From Pedobacter cryoconitis (GTDB lineage: Bacteria; Bacteroidota; Bacteroidia; Sphingobacteriales; Sphingobacteriaceae): 64,000 bases of DNA. Under the pieces are notes generated by a model. It was not told the origin of the DNA, did no database searches, and worked only from the letters and a program-made list of their open reading frames with translations. How positions within the stretch are numbered: the stretch's first letter is position 1; each line of letters opens with the position of its first letter. Shown here one piece after another: positions 7,746-17,212 of the stretch. The stretch is taken from positions 124,001-188,000 of the forward strand of contig NZ_JACHCC010000008.1 in NCBI RefSeq assembly GCF_014207135.1, written 5' to 3'. The position numbers and the translations under genes are program-made.

Positions 7746-8216
7746 TTATTTTACAATTAATTGGTTGTCGATTTTTTTAGGTTTCAGCGCAGAAAGCTGC
7801 TGCATTAATTTAATCAGTGATGTTTTGTTGATTGTTCCTGTTAGCGTAACTACACCATCCTTAATGGCAGTTTTAACTGTTGGAAAATCTTTAGTTGCAT
7901 CAGCTACATTTTTAACCAGTGTAGCATCTTCGGCAATCACTACCGGTACTACAGCTACAGCAGGTTTAACGGTAATATTATTCACTACCGATTTTACCCC
8001 TTTTTCTGCCTTAGCGATTACTTCGGCTTTAGCTTTAGCTGCATCATCAGCAACTTCACCAGTTAAAGTAACTTCACCTTTAGCGACAGCCACACTGATT
8101 TCGCTGGCTTCTTTAGCTTTCACAGCTGTTTCTATGTCCGCGTCTTTAGGGGCACAGCTTGCAAGAAACAGCGTTGCGACTACCGCCGCGCTCATTAATA
8201 GTTTTGTTGTTTTCAT
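7746..8216 (-). CDS. Lipoprotein with two BON domains
   Basis: 156 residues. The lipoprotein signal ends in LASC (Cys21). Two BON modules follow: about residues 28-85 (ISVAVAKGEVTLTGEVADDAAKAKAEVIA) and 98-156 (VKTAIKDGVVTLTGTINKTS). BON domains bind phospholipids and stabilise envelopes, as in OsmY. Alanine, valine and lysine dominate the composition. It is cotranscribed with the SH3b gene downstream; MgtE lies 34 bp upstream on the same strand and may belong to the same unit. Confidence 0.8.
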   Translation of the reverse strand: MKTTKLLMSAAVVATLFLASCAPKDADIETAVKAKEASEISVAVAKGEVTLTGEVADDAAKAKAEVIAKAEKGVKSVVNNITVKPAVAVVPVVIAEDATLVKNVADATKDFPTVKTAIKDGVVTLTGTINKTSLIKLMQQLSALKPKKIDNQLIVK

Positions 8217-8250
8217 TTTTTCGGGGTTATGTTGGTTTTAAATATTAGTA

Positions 8251-9636
8251 CTATAACAAAGTTCCCTTCAAAAAGATTGCTGCAATGCTAAAATAAATTA
8301 CCAGCCCCGTCACATCGACTAAAGTGGCGACAAATGGTGCTGAAGAAGTTGCCGGATCTATCTTACATTTTTTTAAAACCATAGGAACCATAGAACCACT
8401 TAATGTACCCCACATGACAATACCAATTAAGGAGAAAAAGATCGTTATGGCCAGTAATAACCAGTGAATCCCGTAATCATACCAATGCAGGTTCTGCCAG
8501 ATCGCAATCCGGATAAAACCTATCGCACCCAGGATGATCCCCAATACCAGACCCGATAGAATTTCCCTGCGCATAACGTACCACCAGTCTTTCAGGTTCA
8601 GCTCTTTTAAAGCCATTGCCCTGATGATCAGCGTGGCTGCCTGCGACCCACTATTCCCCCCGCTGGAAATAATCAGCGGAACAAACAGGGCCAGAACCAC
8701 TGCCTTTGATATTTCCCCGTCAAAATACCCCATGGCAGTAGCAGTGAGCATCTCTCCTAAAAACAGGATGATCAGCCAGCCCGCCCTTTTTTTCAGTAAG
8801 GAGAAGAAAGGTGTTTTGACATAAGGAAAATCCAGTTCTTCGATACCCCCGAATTTTTGAATTTCAGCGGTATCCTTCTGTTCAGCGACATCCATCACAT
8901 CATCAATAGTGACTACGCCTAATAAAATGTTCTCCTCACTGATTACAGGCAATACTACCCGGTCATATTCTTTAAATTTCTGTACTGCATCTTCTATGGT
9001 ATCGGTAATTTTTAAACTGGTACAAAAACCATCCGCGATCTCCATAATTTTTTTTGACCGCTCGTTCAGCACCAGGCGCCGTACAGGAATATCATCCAGC
9101 AATTTCCCTTCATCATCTACGACGTAAATAACGTTGGCTGCTTCACTATCTTTATGAAACAGACGCAGGTGTTCACTGGCCTCTGCAATGGTCATGGTTG
9201 CATCCACCGTAGCAAAATCGGTATTGATGATCCTCGCTACACTTTTACGGGAATAACCCAGTGTACGTTCTACTGCATTTCTGTTCTCTTCATTCAGATA
9301 TTCGAGAAAACGGGACCTTTCCAGCCCTTTGGAAGCTGCATAAAAGATAGTCCTGTCATCTGATTTCAGCTTGTTCAACAGATAGGAAGCCCTCTCTGCT
9401 GATATGCTTTTAATAATCTTTTTCTGAAGCTGCACATCCAGGTAAGGCCAGACATTAACCTGCTGGTCTGCATCAAATGTATTATAGGCGACAATAGCAT
9501 TTTCTGTCGGGATTGACGTAAATAACCTGGCTACTTCAGACGGGTGGATATAACCAGACTGATGAGTAGGTTTAAATAAATCAGAAAAATCGCCGGACAG
9601 TAATCTTTTCCTTACTTCGTTAAAAGAGAAATTCAT
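8251..9636 (-). CDS. mgtE: MgtE magnesium transporter
   Basis: 461 residues, the usual MgtE length. In order: MgtE N domain (about 20-130, superhelical), a CBS pair (about 135-260, IINTDFATVDATMTIAEASEHL and FKEYDRVVLPVISEENILLGVVTIDDVMDVA), the plug helix, and five TM helices (about 285-461). The pore region LFVPLIISSGGNSGSQAATLIIRAMA carries the conserved GGN.GSQ.. signature. Family knowledge: a Mg2+-gated Mg2+ channel in the inner membrane, closed when cytosolic Mg2+ is high. It is separate from the mgtA/mgtC operon further right. A DUF3601 gene lies just upstream on the same strand. Confidence 0.95.
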   Translation of the reverse strand: MNFSFNEVRKRLLSGDFSDLFKPTHQSGYIHPSEVARLFTSIPTENAIVAYNTFDADQQVNVWPYLDVQLQKKIIKSISAERASYLLNKLKSDDRTIFYAASKGLERSRFLEYLNEENRNAVERTLGYSRKSVARIINTDFATVDATMTIAEASEHLRLFHKDSEAANVIYVVDDEGKLLDDIPVRRLVLNERSKKIMEIADGFCTSLKITDTIEDAVQKFKEYDRVVLPVISEENILLGVVTIDDVMDVAEQKDTAEIQKFGGIEELDFPYVKTPFFSLLKKRAGWLIILFLGEMLTATAMGYFDGEISKAVVLALFVPLIISSGGNSGSQAATLIIRAMALKELNLKDWWYVMRREILSGLVLGIILGAIGFIRIAIWQNLHWYDYGIHWLLLAITIFFSLIGIVMWGTLSGSMVPMVLKKCKIDPATSSAPFVATLVDVTGLVIYFSIAAIFLKGTLL

Positions 9637-9647
9637 TAGATATGGGT

Positions 9648-9914
9648 TTAAGGTAGTTCATTGGTCAGTTCGGCAACATAGTCTTCAAAATCCCGGATAA
9701 TCCCGGCCTGTTCTTCTTCTCTCCACTGAAATCTGTAAATCTGGTCATGCCCATTTTCAATTACATGAAGTGTTAACCCATCTTCATAAGGCAAAAAAGC
9801 CGTTTTATTAAAAATCCATGTCTCACCAATATGATGGGTGATATAATCATAATCCACAAATGATCTGATCACCTGGTACCTTTTTCCATTTTTCAAGTTA
9901 TTTATATCTCCCAT
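9648..9914 (-). CDS. DUF3601-family small protein
   Basis: 88 residues from ATG 9914 (MGDINNLKNGKRYQVIRSF). This start is chosen because the longer reading adds 19 residues unlike the family. The pattern 'L..GK.Y.V...F.DYD..TH..GE.W.F....FLPYEDGLTLHV' followed by 'RFQWREEEQAGIIRDFEDYV' is that of DUF3601. Function is unknown and no signal peptide is present. It lies 11 bp upstream of mgtE and is probably cotranscribed with it. Confidence 0.65.
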   Translation of the reverse strand: MGDINNLKNGKRYQVIRSFVDYDYITHHIGETWIFNKTAFLPYEDGLTLHVIENGHDQIYRFQWREEEQAGIIRDFEDYVAELTNELP

Positions 9915-10029
9915 AAACGTTAATAAATGAATTAACTGATGACGTATCCTAAACAGATTGAAATTCAACACAATTTATAGATTGACAAAGACATCAACAA
10001 AATAATATTTATTTAATTTAAAAGGTGGA

Positions 10030-10917
10030 TCAGGTACTACCTGTCAGTTGCGCCCTGAAGACTGAAGGCGTACATCCTTTGACTTTTTTAAATACCCTGC
10101 TGAAATAAGAAGCAGACTGATAATTCAACTGATAAGCTATTTCAGCAATCTCCATAGTCATGTCCTGTAGTAACAGCTGACTATGGAGGATACTTATTTC
10201 GTTAATCCATTGTTTAGGAGGCTTTCCGGTCGTTTCTTTAACGCATTTGTTCAGGTAGGTTTCTGATAAGGCCATCTTCTTTGCATAATACAACACATCC
10301 CGGTTTGTCATATGATCATGCTGAACGTGCTCCCGGAACAAATAGGAAATTTCAATACTTCTTGTAATTGCATAAGGTTTATAAGGACTCTGGTGAATAA
10401 TTTTAAGCAGCACAGAAGTAAAAAGTGAAGTACATATTTCAGGAAGACAATTACTATCCTGTATTTCTGCTTCCAGGAGCAGAAATACATTGGACACCCA
10501 GCGGATTACTTTTTCAGATAAATTGATAAAGGGAGCCGTAAAAAAGAAATTCAGCTCCGTTTTATTCAGGGCAATATCAGAAATAATTTCATTTTCATAG
10601 ATCACATAAAATCCACTGATATCTTCCGAAAGTTCCAGCGTCCGGGTTATACTCCCCTGTTTAATATTCAATACCTGACCAGCACCGACGGTATAATCCT
10701 CTGTTCCTAATTGCTGACCTATATATCCTCCGGTCACCAGGATCAGAAAATTAAATGAAGTCCGGTAAGGAGGTACCGGAATAACAATATCCTTTAAATA
10801 ATCTTCAATTCTGTAGAGTTGAAGATTTGATTGATTATGCAATACCTGTTCAGTTACTTCGGGAAGAAACTGACGTTTGTATTCGTAATTGGTAATCAGT
10901 TTCACAACGTGACTCAT
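10030..10917 (-). CDS. AraC-family regulator
   Basis: 295 residues. The N-terminal ~160 residues form a cupin-like sensor with strands such as FNFLILVTGGYIGQQLG and VGAGQVLNIKQGSI. The C-terminal ~100 residues hold two HTH motifs (ALSETYLNKCVKETTGKPPKQWI and IAYQLNYQSASYFSRVFKKVKG), the AraC/XylS signature. The start lies only 11 bp beyond the TonB receptor stop on the same strand, making it the probable last gene of the urease operon. A role in sensing a urease-related signal is an inference from that position. Confidence 0.85.
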   Translation of the reverse strand: MSHVVKLITNYEYKRQFLPEVTEQVLHNQSNLQLYRIEDYLKDIVIPVPPYRTSFNFLILVTGGYIGQQLGTEDYTVGAGQVLNIKQGSITRTLELSEDISGFYVIYENEIISDIALNKTELNFFFTAPFINLSEKVIRWVSNVFLLLEAEIQDSNCLPEICTSLFTSVLLKIIHQSPYKPYAITRSIEISYLFREHVQHDHMTNRDVLYYAKKMALSETYLNKCVKETTGKPPKQWINEISILHSQLLLQDMTMEIAEIAYQLNYQSASYFSRVFKKVKGCTPSVFRAQLTGST

Positions 10918-10928
10918 CCTATAAAAAA

Positions 10929-12962
10929 TTAAAATTTCACTGTGACACCCGCTTTGATATAAAATGGAGTCCCTGGAGTAAACGTCAGTTGTTCAACGCC
11001 CGCTGATGGTTCTCCATGAAGCCTGGTCGTTTCTGCAAACATCGCTTCATTCCAGTTGACATCAAACAAATTTTGCACCTGAATATTAAATGCCCATGAT
11101 TTCTTTTCGTACCCCAGTAATAAATCATTGACAAAATATCCATTCGCTACGATGCTGTTATCTTGCGTAGCAGGCCTGTTATGCATATAGCGATAACGTA
11201 GATTTGCAGAAAGCCCATTTTTCAATTGAACACCTATCCCTCCTGTACTGGTAAAAGTAGGCGCCAGTTCCACATAATTGTTACCAACAGGCTTACCTAC
11301 CAGTCTTGGATCTGCATAATTACCGTCTGCATCCAGGTACAACCAGTGTAAAGGCTGATAACGTAAAGCCAGATCAAAACCATATCTGCGGGTTGGGCCT
11401 ACTGCACTGGTTCCATAACTGTCTCCATTCCATACATATTCATTGCTCAGATAAGTATACCAGAGAATCGGCTGGATAACAAGGTCTTTAACTGGTTTAA
11501 GCAGAATACCAAGATCTGTACCAGCCGACCAGGGCAAAGTATTTACTCCTTTTTGCAGGATGACATCACGCATATCATTGGAATGAAATCCAAAACCAGT
11601 TTTCAGATAAAGTTGTGTATTGGCATCAATATTATAAAAGACATTGAATTTAGGGCTTACTCTTATCTTTTGATAGCCCTGTATTCCGTTGCGGGTATCC
11701 AGTTTATCAAAATAATTAAAGTTAAACCAATCTGCACGCAGCCCCGGGTTAATCATCCATTTCCCGATCATCCATTCGGCAGAGGTAAAAACATTGACAT
11801 TCGTTTCTGTGCCGTTGCCCCAGGCTAAACGCTCATTTAAGGTATCTCTTGCTGTGACATAACTCAGTCCAAGATCGTGGATGACGTCAGTCCGGAAACC
11901 ACCTCCTGCCTGCCAGATAAGGCTGCTGGTTCCAAATTCAAACCTTTTACTGTATTTATGGTTCATCCCGTAAACATCCCGGTTATCAAACTGATGGATT
12001 TCATCACCCTTATCCGGATGCACCAGATAAAATGTAAAATCTGAATACAGGTTAAATTTATAGCGGGAATAATAGAAGCTGCTCTCCCAGTTTTGCTGGT
12101 CATCGATTTTATACCGGTAGTTTAGCAATAGATTGGTACGGGATGTATTTCCACCTTCGGTCGTATCAATTGAATCAAATCTGCCGATAATCCCTTCAGT
12201 AACGGCACGTTCAGGTATCTGACCGGAAGCATTCCAGCTGGAGCTAAAAGTGGATGCCTGGATGTTGATATAAGATTTTTCATTAATCTGCTGATTAAAT
12301 TTACCAAAGAGATTAAACCTGTTAAAGTTTTGTTTCACCTGAAACGGACCGTTTGTGAAATTATACTCACCGGCAATATAAGCGTTACGTTGATGCTGAT
12401 CACCAGGAAGAAGATTAAAAATACCTGCTGTACGCAGGGTATTAAAATTTCCACCTTCCAATTTAATCATGCTGTTACTGACCTGGTCATAGGTATGAAA
12501 ATCAACATAACCTGAAGTATTAAAATCACCCTTATCTGCATAATAGGCACCTTTTCCGAAGGTAATATTATCAATAGTCTCCGGAATTAAAAAATGGAGG
12601 TCTGAATAACCCTGTCCATGCGCATGGCTTACCATATTAACCGGTATTCCGTCTGCGCTGATCGCAATATCAGTACCGTGATCGTTATCAAAACCTCTGA
12701 GAAAGATCTGTTCTGCTTTACCCCCGCCTGCATGCTGCGCAATAAACAGTCCGGGAACCTTACGTAACAAATCTTGTGCAGTATTTGCCGGAACCCTGGT
12801 CAGGTCAATCTTCATCAACTGGCTTTCGGCAGTTTTGGAAGTGATAATCACATCTTTCAGCAGAATACCTGCCGGCTGTAAGCTAACCTGTGCATGGATT
12901 GTCTGTGTAAATATTAACAATAGAAAACCAGTACAGGCAGCTAGATATTTTATTTTTCCCAT
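10929..12962 (-). CDS. TonB-dependent outer-membrane receptor in the urease operon (candidate nickel-complex importer)
   Basis: 677 residues. A signal peptide ends near QTIHAQ. The plug domain follows directly (DVIITSKTAESQLMKIDL, RKVPGLFIAQHAGGGKAEQIFLRGFDNDHG) without the carboxypeptidase-like extension common in this phylum. A 22-stranded barrel then ends in FYIKAGVTVKF with the terminal aromatic. Its ATG lies inside the end of the urea channel gene (13-bp overlap), so it is translationally coupled to the urease operon. Nickel or another urease-related ligand is inferred from position only; TonB-linked nickel receptors are known from Helicobacter. Confidence 0.85.
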   Translation of the reverse strand: MGKIKYLAACTGFLLLIFTQTIHAQVSLQPAGILLKDVIITSKTAESQLMKIDLTRVPANTAQDLLRKVPGLFIAQHAGGGKAEQIFLRGFDNDHGTDIAISADGIPVNMVSHAHGQGYSDLHFLIPETIDNITFGKGAYYADKGDFNTSGYVDFHTYDQVSNSMIKLEGGNFNTLRTAGIFNLLPGDQHQRNAYIAGEYNFTNGPFQVKQNFNRFNLFGKFNQQINEKSYINIQASTFSSSWNASGQIPERAVTEGIIGRFDSIDTTEGGNTSRTNLLLNYRYKIDDQQNWESSFYYSRYKFNLYSDFTFYLVHPDKGDEIHQFDNRDVYGMNHKYSKRFEFGTSSLIWQAGGGFRTDVIHDLGLSYVTARDTLNERLAWGNGTETNVNVFTSAEWMIGKWMINPGLRADWFNFNYFDKLDTRNGIQGYQKIRVSPKFNVFYNIDANTQLYLKTGFGFHSNDMRDVILQKGVNTLPWSAGTDLGILLKPVKDLVIQPILWYTYLSNEYVWNGDSYGTSAVGPTRRYGFDLALRYQPLHWLYLDADGNYADPRLVGKPVGNNYVELAPTFTSTGGIGVQLKNGLSANLRYRYMHNRPATQDNSIVANGYFVNDLLLGYEKKSWAFNIQVQNLFDVNWNEAMFAETTRLHGEPSAGVEQLTFTPGTPFYIKAGVTVKF

Positions 12963-13813
12963 TTAGTCGGTAGTAGTTTTTGAAGTGTCAGAGTAATCCA
13001 GCTGGCAGCTACAAAAGGAAAGGTTAACACAGCATAATTCATTTTGAGCATCATGATTTCGATCAGTACGGACAGGATCACAGCAAACAATACAAAGAAA
13101 CCTCCCGCTGGTCTTTCCTCTGCAAAGGTTATCGCGCATAAAACGGCATTGAAACTAAACAAGCCCATATGTATATCCTGCGCCGGTTCGCCAAATCTAA
13201 TAGAAATAAATGCACTTAGCAATGCGGCCACAGCACCATACAACGCAGCCACTGGCCTGCTGATAAATACAGCGAGGAAAAAGATAATACCTGCGATTTC
13301 GCTTCCCTGAAAGATAACTTCACCAAATCCGCGTGCCGGAGTAGTCAGCTCATCACTGTCAGGAAAAACGGTAGTCATCGCTAATGAATCCGGGACCACA
13401 TAAACATGATGAAAAAGATAAAGCATTGACCAGCTAACCAGGATAAAGGGAAAAGTAAACCCAGGCAGTTTCTTTTGTATCAGCGCATGCTGAATAACTG
13501 TTGCGATTGCTGCCCCGGCAATAATAGCCAGCCATATTACCGGTACCGGTTTAAAGTAAAATGTTAGCGCAACCCCAACCAAGGCTGCACTGAAGCCATA
13601 GAGCCCCTGCTCTGTTTCGGCCTGATCATAGTTTAATAATTTAGCAGTCAGTGTACCAGTCAATACGGCTAGCAGAGCTGCGATCCCCGCTAGGTACGAC
13701 CCATAAGCTATTCCTGCCAGAAAGAGTGCTCCTGTCCAGCCATTCGGCTGCAACATAATCTGTCCGATACCGCGAAAAACTGCACGGCCGGATCCAAAAG
13801 TCTTTGCGTTCAT
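12950..13813 (-). CDS. Urea transporter (UT family)
   Basis: 287 residues with about ten hydrophobic segments. The N-terminal RGIGQIMLQPNGWTGALFLAGI matches the conserved UT entry motif, and an equivalent second-half segment (ARGFGEVIFQGSEIAGIIFFLAVFI) shows the internal duplication of urea channels. Family knowledge: passive trimeric urea channel in the inner membrane. It lies in the urease operon, 15 bp after the permease gene, and supplies substrate to UreABC. The 3' end overlaps the TonB receptor gene. Confidence 0.85.
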   Translation of the reverse strand: MNAKTFGSGRAVFRGIGQIMLQPNGWTGALFLAGIAYGSYLAGIAALLAVLTGTLTAKLLNYDQAETEQGLYGFSAALVGVALTFYFKPVPVIWLAIIAGAAIATVIQHALIQKKLPGFTFPFILVSWSMLYLFHHVYVVPDSLAMTTVFPDSDELTTPARGFGEVIFQGSEIAGIIFFLAVFISRPVAALYGAVAALLSAFISIRFGEPAQDIHMGLFSFNAVLCAITFAEERPAGGFFVLFAVILSVLIEIMMLKMNYAVLTFPFVAASWITLTLQKLLPTKWEK

Positions 13814-13828
13814 AATTTTGATTAAATT

Positions 13829-14527
13829 TTACCAGCCTAAAAAGACCATTCCTATCCCACAAACAGTTACTACAGCTCCGCCAATCGCATGGACATAACG
13901 TTCCAGTTTTTCTGTGTTCAGAAAGGAATAACCATAAATGCCCAGCAATACCATCCCCAGCATCGTAAGCACAGTACTGATGGTAAACACAGTAATCAGC
14001 ACGACGATTTCCGGAACTGACCGCTTAGCCCCTGAATAGAATAAAAGTGGGATTAACGGCTCACTGGGACCCATGACAAAAATGGCAAACAGCACTAATG
14101 GAGTTACCTTTACTTTATTTCCCGGCATCACTATTTCTCCATGCTGATGCGTGTACACATAAACTTCTTCACCCATAACATCAAAGTGTTTATGCGGTTT
14201 ATTGATCAATGCCTGTCTTAATCCGTATAACAGATAAATCAGACCAAAGGCTAGTAATGCCCAGCCGGACACATTCCCCCTTATATCCTGTAACCAGGAG
14301 ATTTTATTCAGCTGCCAGCCTAAAAAAACACCTGCCAGACCCAGGATCACAGAACTGAGTACATGCCCCAGGCCGCAGGTAATTGTCAGGAAGATAGTTT
14401 TCACTTTACTCCATTTACGGGAACGCGACAATACAATAAAAGGCAGGTAATGATCCGGACCTGATGCCGTATGAAAAAAACTGATCGTAATGGCTGTAAG
14501 TGCTAATGCAATTAAAGTAGAAGTCAT
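13829..14527 (-). CDS. UreH-like nickel permease / urease accessory membrane protein
   Basis: 232 residues with six or seven TM helices. A helix-1 metal motif HTASGPDH (His19 to His26) resembles the H-x4-D-H signature of NiCoT and UreH transporters, with one extra residue. A hydrophilic loop near residues 110-135 holds further histidines (KPHKHFD, THQHGE), and a GPSEPLIPLLF motif opens the second half. Such proteins import Ni2+ for urease. The ATG overlaps the ureD stop by 4 bp. It could also be classed with the broad SafE/TauE-like group, but the operon supports nickel. Confidence 0.75.
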   Translation of the reverse strand: MTSTLIALALTAITISFFHTASGPDHYLPFIVLSRSRKWSKVKTIFLTITCGLGHVLSSVILGLAGVFLGWQLNKISWLQDIRGNVSGWALLAFGLIYLLYGLRQALINKPHKHFDVMGEEVYVYTHQHGEIVMPGNKVKVTPLVLFAIFVMGPSEPLIPLLFYSGAKRSVPEIVVLITVFTISTVLTMLGMVLLGIYGYSFLNTEKLERYVHAIGGAVVTVCGIGMVFLGW

Positions 14528-15330
14528 ATTTTTAAAGTTATCAGGTCACCTTGCAGCTCCCATAAATAGTGCTGTACCTTTTGAAAACAGTTGTATAACT
14601 GCTCGCCGCCATGACCTAAAATGCGCAAAACAAATCCCTTTTGCTGTAAGGCTGAAATACCAAAAATCACATCCTGTTCTAAACTAACACTAGAGAAGAA
14701 GTGCTCAATCACCTCATTTACAGAATATCCTTTCGTATGCAAATAAATTAAAGTCCCCTGATGTGTATATTCTTCGAGCAGTCCGGTCGAGGTTAAGGGC
14801 ATCATTGCCGGTTGCAACAATACATTATCTTTCATGATCAGGCGTTCGTGATGGTAGATCTCAGTCAGGTTCTGGAAATGTCTGTATTTGAATACTTCAC
14901 CATGATGTTTACGGCCACAGGTAATAATTTCACTCATCAGCAGCTCACAATCATCCTCCAGGTAAACCTTATTGATACTGGTGAAAAATGAATTTTCATG
15001 CGGTACTACCGGATGTGGTACATAAAAGAAAGAGCTCCCTTTTTCGAGCTGAACTTCCAGGTGCTGGGTAGCGCTGTTTTCCATATTATAAAGCCGCTGA
15101 TAAGACTGTGACTGCAATTGTAATCTTGCCCTTTCCTGAACATGAATATCGATCTGGTATTCATCCCCGCTCAATATCCCCGGAGAAGAACTCATGATCA
15201 TTAAATATGCAGCCTGATCTGATTGATGCTGGCCTACCGGAACTACACGAAAAGGCGGAGTGACAAAAACATCTTTCAGGTAGGATCGTCCGTTTTTTTC
15301 TTCAACGGTGAGGTTAAGTGAACAAATCAT
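14524..15330 (-). CDS. ureD: Urease accessory protein UreD
   Basis: 268 residues. Recognised by the VTPPFRVVPVG region, the QSDQAAYLMIMSSSPGILSGDEYQIDIHV segment (the UreD 'SSxPGxLxGDxxxxxi' motif) and the LQSQSYQRLYNM strand. UreD binds apo-urease and scaffolds UreF and UreG for nickel insertion. It lies 6 bp after ureG and overlaps the permease gene by ATGA. Length is normal for Bacteroidota. Confidence 0.92.
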   Translation of the reverse strand: MICSLNLTVEEKNGRSYLKDVFVTPPFRVVPVGQHQSDQAAYLMIMSSSPGILSGDEYQIDIHVQERARLQLQSQSYQRLYNMENSATQHLEVQLEKGSSFFYVPHPVVPHENSFFTSINKVYLEDDCELLMSEIITCGRKHHGEVFKYRHFQNLTEIYHHERLIMKDNVLLQPAMMPLTSTGLLEEYTHQGTLIYLHTKGYSVNEVIEHFFSSVSLEQDVIFGISALQQKGFVLRILGHGGEQLYNCFQKVQHYLWELQGDLITLKI

Positions 15331-15336
15331 AAATGC

Positions 15337-15972
15337 TTATCTGGTGAGTTGCGGTTCTTCTACATCTTCCAGCAGCGCATATTTTTTAATCCAGCCGATG
15401 ACTTCATCCAGGCCTTCCATGGCGATCAGATTAGAAAAGATAAACGGCGCACCTTTACGCATTCTGCGGGCATCATTTTCCATCACCTCGAGACTAGCAC
15501 CTACATGGGGCGCCAGATCGATTTTATTGATCAGCAGTAAATCTGAACGGGTAATACCCGGGCCTCCCTTACGCGGGATCTTTTCACCACCGGCCACATC
15601 AATCACAAAAATAGTGACATCTGCCAGGTCGGGACTGAATGTTGCCGAAAGATTATCCCCCCCGCTTTCTATCAGGATCAGCTCAATATCCGGAAAACGA
15701 TTAACCAGTTCGTCTATCGCTTCCAGGTTCATGCTGGCATCTTCCCTGATGGCAGTATGCGGACATCCACCTGTTTCAACGCCGATAATCCGCTCAGTAG
15801 CCAGCAGGCTGTTTTTAGCCATAAACTCTGCGTCTTCTTTGGTATAAATATCATTGGTGATTACTGCCAGATTGTACTGATCCATCATTCTGCGGCTTAA
15901 TCTTTCCAGTAATGCGGTTTTGCCAGAACCTACCGGCCCGGCTACACCTATCTTTACATATTTTCTTTCCAT
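15337..15972 (-). CDS. ureG: Urease accessory GTPase UreG
   Basis: 211 residues. P-loop GPVGSGKT at residues 12-19, the metal-binding CPH motif in ETGGCPHTAIREDASMN, ESGGDNLSATFSP and the guanine-specificity NKIDLAPHVGAS. UreG hydrolyses GTP to drive Ni2+ transfer into the UreC active site. It lies between ureF and ureD. Confidence 0.96.
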   Translation of the reverse strand: MERKYVKIGVAGPVGSGKTALLERLSRRMMDQYNLAVITNDIYTKEDAEFMAKNSLLATERIIGVETGGCPHTAIREDASMNLEAIDELVNRFPDIELILIESGGDNLSATFSPDLADVTIFVIDVAGGEKIPRKGGPGITRSDLLLINKIDLAPHVGASLEVMENDARRMRKGAPFIFSNLIAMEGLDEVIGWIKKYALLEDVEEPQLTR

Positions 15973-15999
15973 TTGTTCTGTTTTAAAATTTGAATAGGA

Positions 16000-16689
16000 T
16001 CAGGACATATACAGTCTTGAATACAATCTTTCATGCTGCATACACCGGATGTCAAAAGCGATGCTGCATAAACCAACCAGACTGCGGTCGAGCGACAGAC
16101 TTTCTGCAACCAGCTGCTTTAACAGCGGCTGAAGCTCAAAAAGAATATCCTGCCCGTCCAGCTGCCCCAGTGGTACCAGCTTGACACTATTGGTAATCAT
16201 ACCAATAGCCGCATTATAATAAAATGCAAATAACGCTTCGGCCAGCGGTAAGCCTAAAAGCTGGGCATACGCACCAAATACAATGCAGTAATGTGCCTCG
16301 GCACTTTTCTCCGCAATCGCTTTTTCATAAAGTGTAATTAAAGGGAATACCTTTTGCCTTCTGAAGATCTTAATTAGTCTGAGCCCCAGTTTCTGACTAG
16401 CCTGCCGGATTTCCATCGCTGACTTTAATGCAGTACACTCCTGATCAAGCCGGACAATACAACCGATATCATTTTGCGCAGCGGCTTCAAAAGCAAGTTT
16501 CATAAAAGCCGCATCATTGTATTTGATGTTATGGGCCAGCATATTGGTGACATATAGTTTAGCCGATGCTGCATTACAGACTATCCCCTGCTGCACATAG
16601 GTCTCCAGACCACCGGAATGGCTATAACCGCCAATGGGTAATGTAGGATCGGCCAGATGCAGTAAACTCCCTAAAAAATTAAGTTCCAT
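16000..16689 (-). CDS. ureF: Urease accessory protein UreF
   Basis: 229 residues, all helical. The N-terminal LLHLADPTLPIGGYSHSGGLETYVQ is the UreF signature. UreF is the GTPase-gating factor in the UreD-UreF-UreG complex. It abuts ureE with a 1-bp gap and is followed by ureG after 27 bp. Confidence 0.94.
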   Translation of the reverse strand: MELNFLGSLLHLADPTLPIGGYSHSGGLETYVQQGIVCNAASAKLYVTNMLAHNIKYNDAAFMKLAFEAAAQNDIGCIVRLDQECTALKSAMEIRQASQKLGLRLIKIFRRQKVFPLITLYEKAIAEKSAEAHYCIVFGAYAQLLGLPLAEALFAFYYNAAIGMITNSVKLVPLGQLDGQDILFELQPLLKQLVAESLSLDRSLVGLCSIAFDIRCMQHERLYSRLYMS

Positions 16690-16690
16690 A

Positions 16691-17200
16691 TTATTCTTTT
16701 GTCGATGCCAGGTTCAGAATTTTTGTAAACAGCGAAGTACCCTCCCGGCCATGTCCATGAGGTTCTACATTTGATTTCAATAAATGAAACAGCTTCACCA
16801 ACTGCTTTTCGGGCTGGTAACCACTTGCCTCCAGCCAGCGGAACATGGGCATTTCAAAAGGCATCATAACCTGATTATCCTGTATAAATAAGGGCATATG
16901 TTTATTGCCGATCTCATAACACACAGTACCCATTTCCAATAAGGTAGCGGGACTGATCACAATGGCTTCGCAGGGTTTGATATCCACCAGGACAACTTTG
17001 CTATGATCCAGATAAAGGATATCATCCTGTCTTAACCGCTGTCCTTCCCTGACAAACCTGATGGCGATCTCCATACCAGCCGCTGTCTTTTTCCGCTGGA
17101 TCCGCCTGGTAGTCTCGTACCACTCGAGCTCAAGAAGGTCAATTTCCAGACCTTCAATAGGATAACTATTTTTGTTTCCGATAATTTCCTGTATGATCAT
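16691..17200 (-). CDS. ureE: Urease nickel metallochaperone UreE
   Basis: 169 residues. N-terminal peptide-binding domain (DLLELEWYETTRRIQRKKTAAGMEIAIR, RQDDILYLD), then the ferredoxin-like Ni-binding domain (CYEIGNKHMPLFIQDNQVMMPFEMPMFRWLEASGY) whose GN.H.P contains the dimer-interface histidine. The tail has only a short HGHGREG cluster rather than a long His-rich extension, so nickel storage capacity should be modest. Confidence 0.94.
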   Translation of the reverse strand: MIIQEIIGNKNSYPIEGLEIDLLELEWYETTRRIQRKKTAAGMEIAIRFVREGQRLRQDDILYLDHSKVVLVDIKPCEAIVISPATLLEMGTVCYEIGNKHMPLFIQDNQVMMPFEMPMFRWLEASGYQPEKQLVKLFHLLKSNVEPHGHGREGTSLFTKILNLASTKE

Positions 17201-17212
17201 AGTTCTTCTATT

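Noticed and set aside
7765..8241. 158-codon plus-strand frame opposite the BON lipoprotein
   Set aside because: Low-complexity Ala/Ser/Thr shadow of a lipoprotein with a convincing signal peptide and BON domains.
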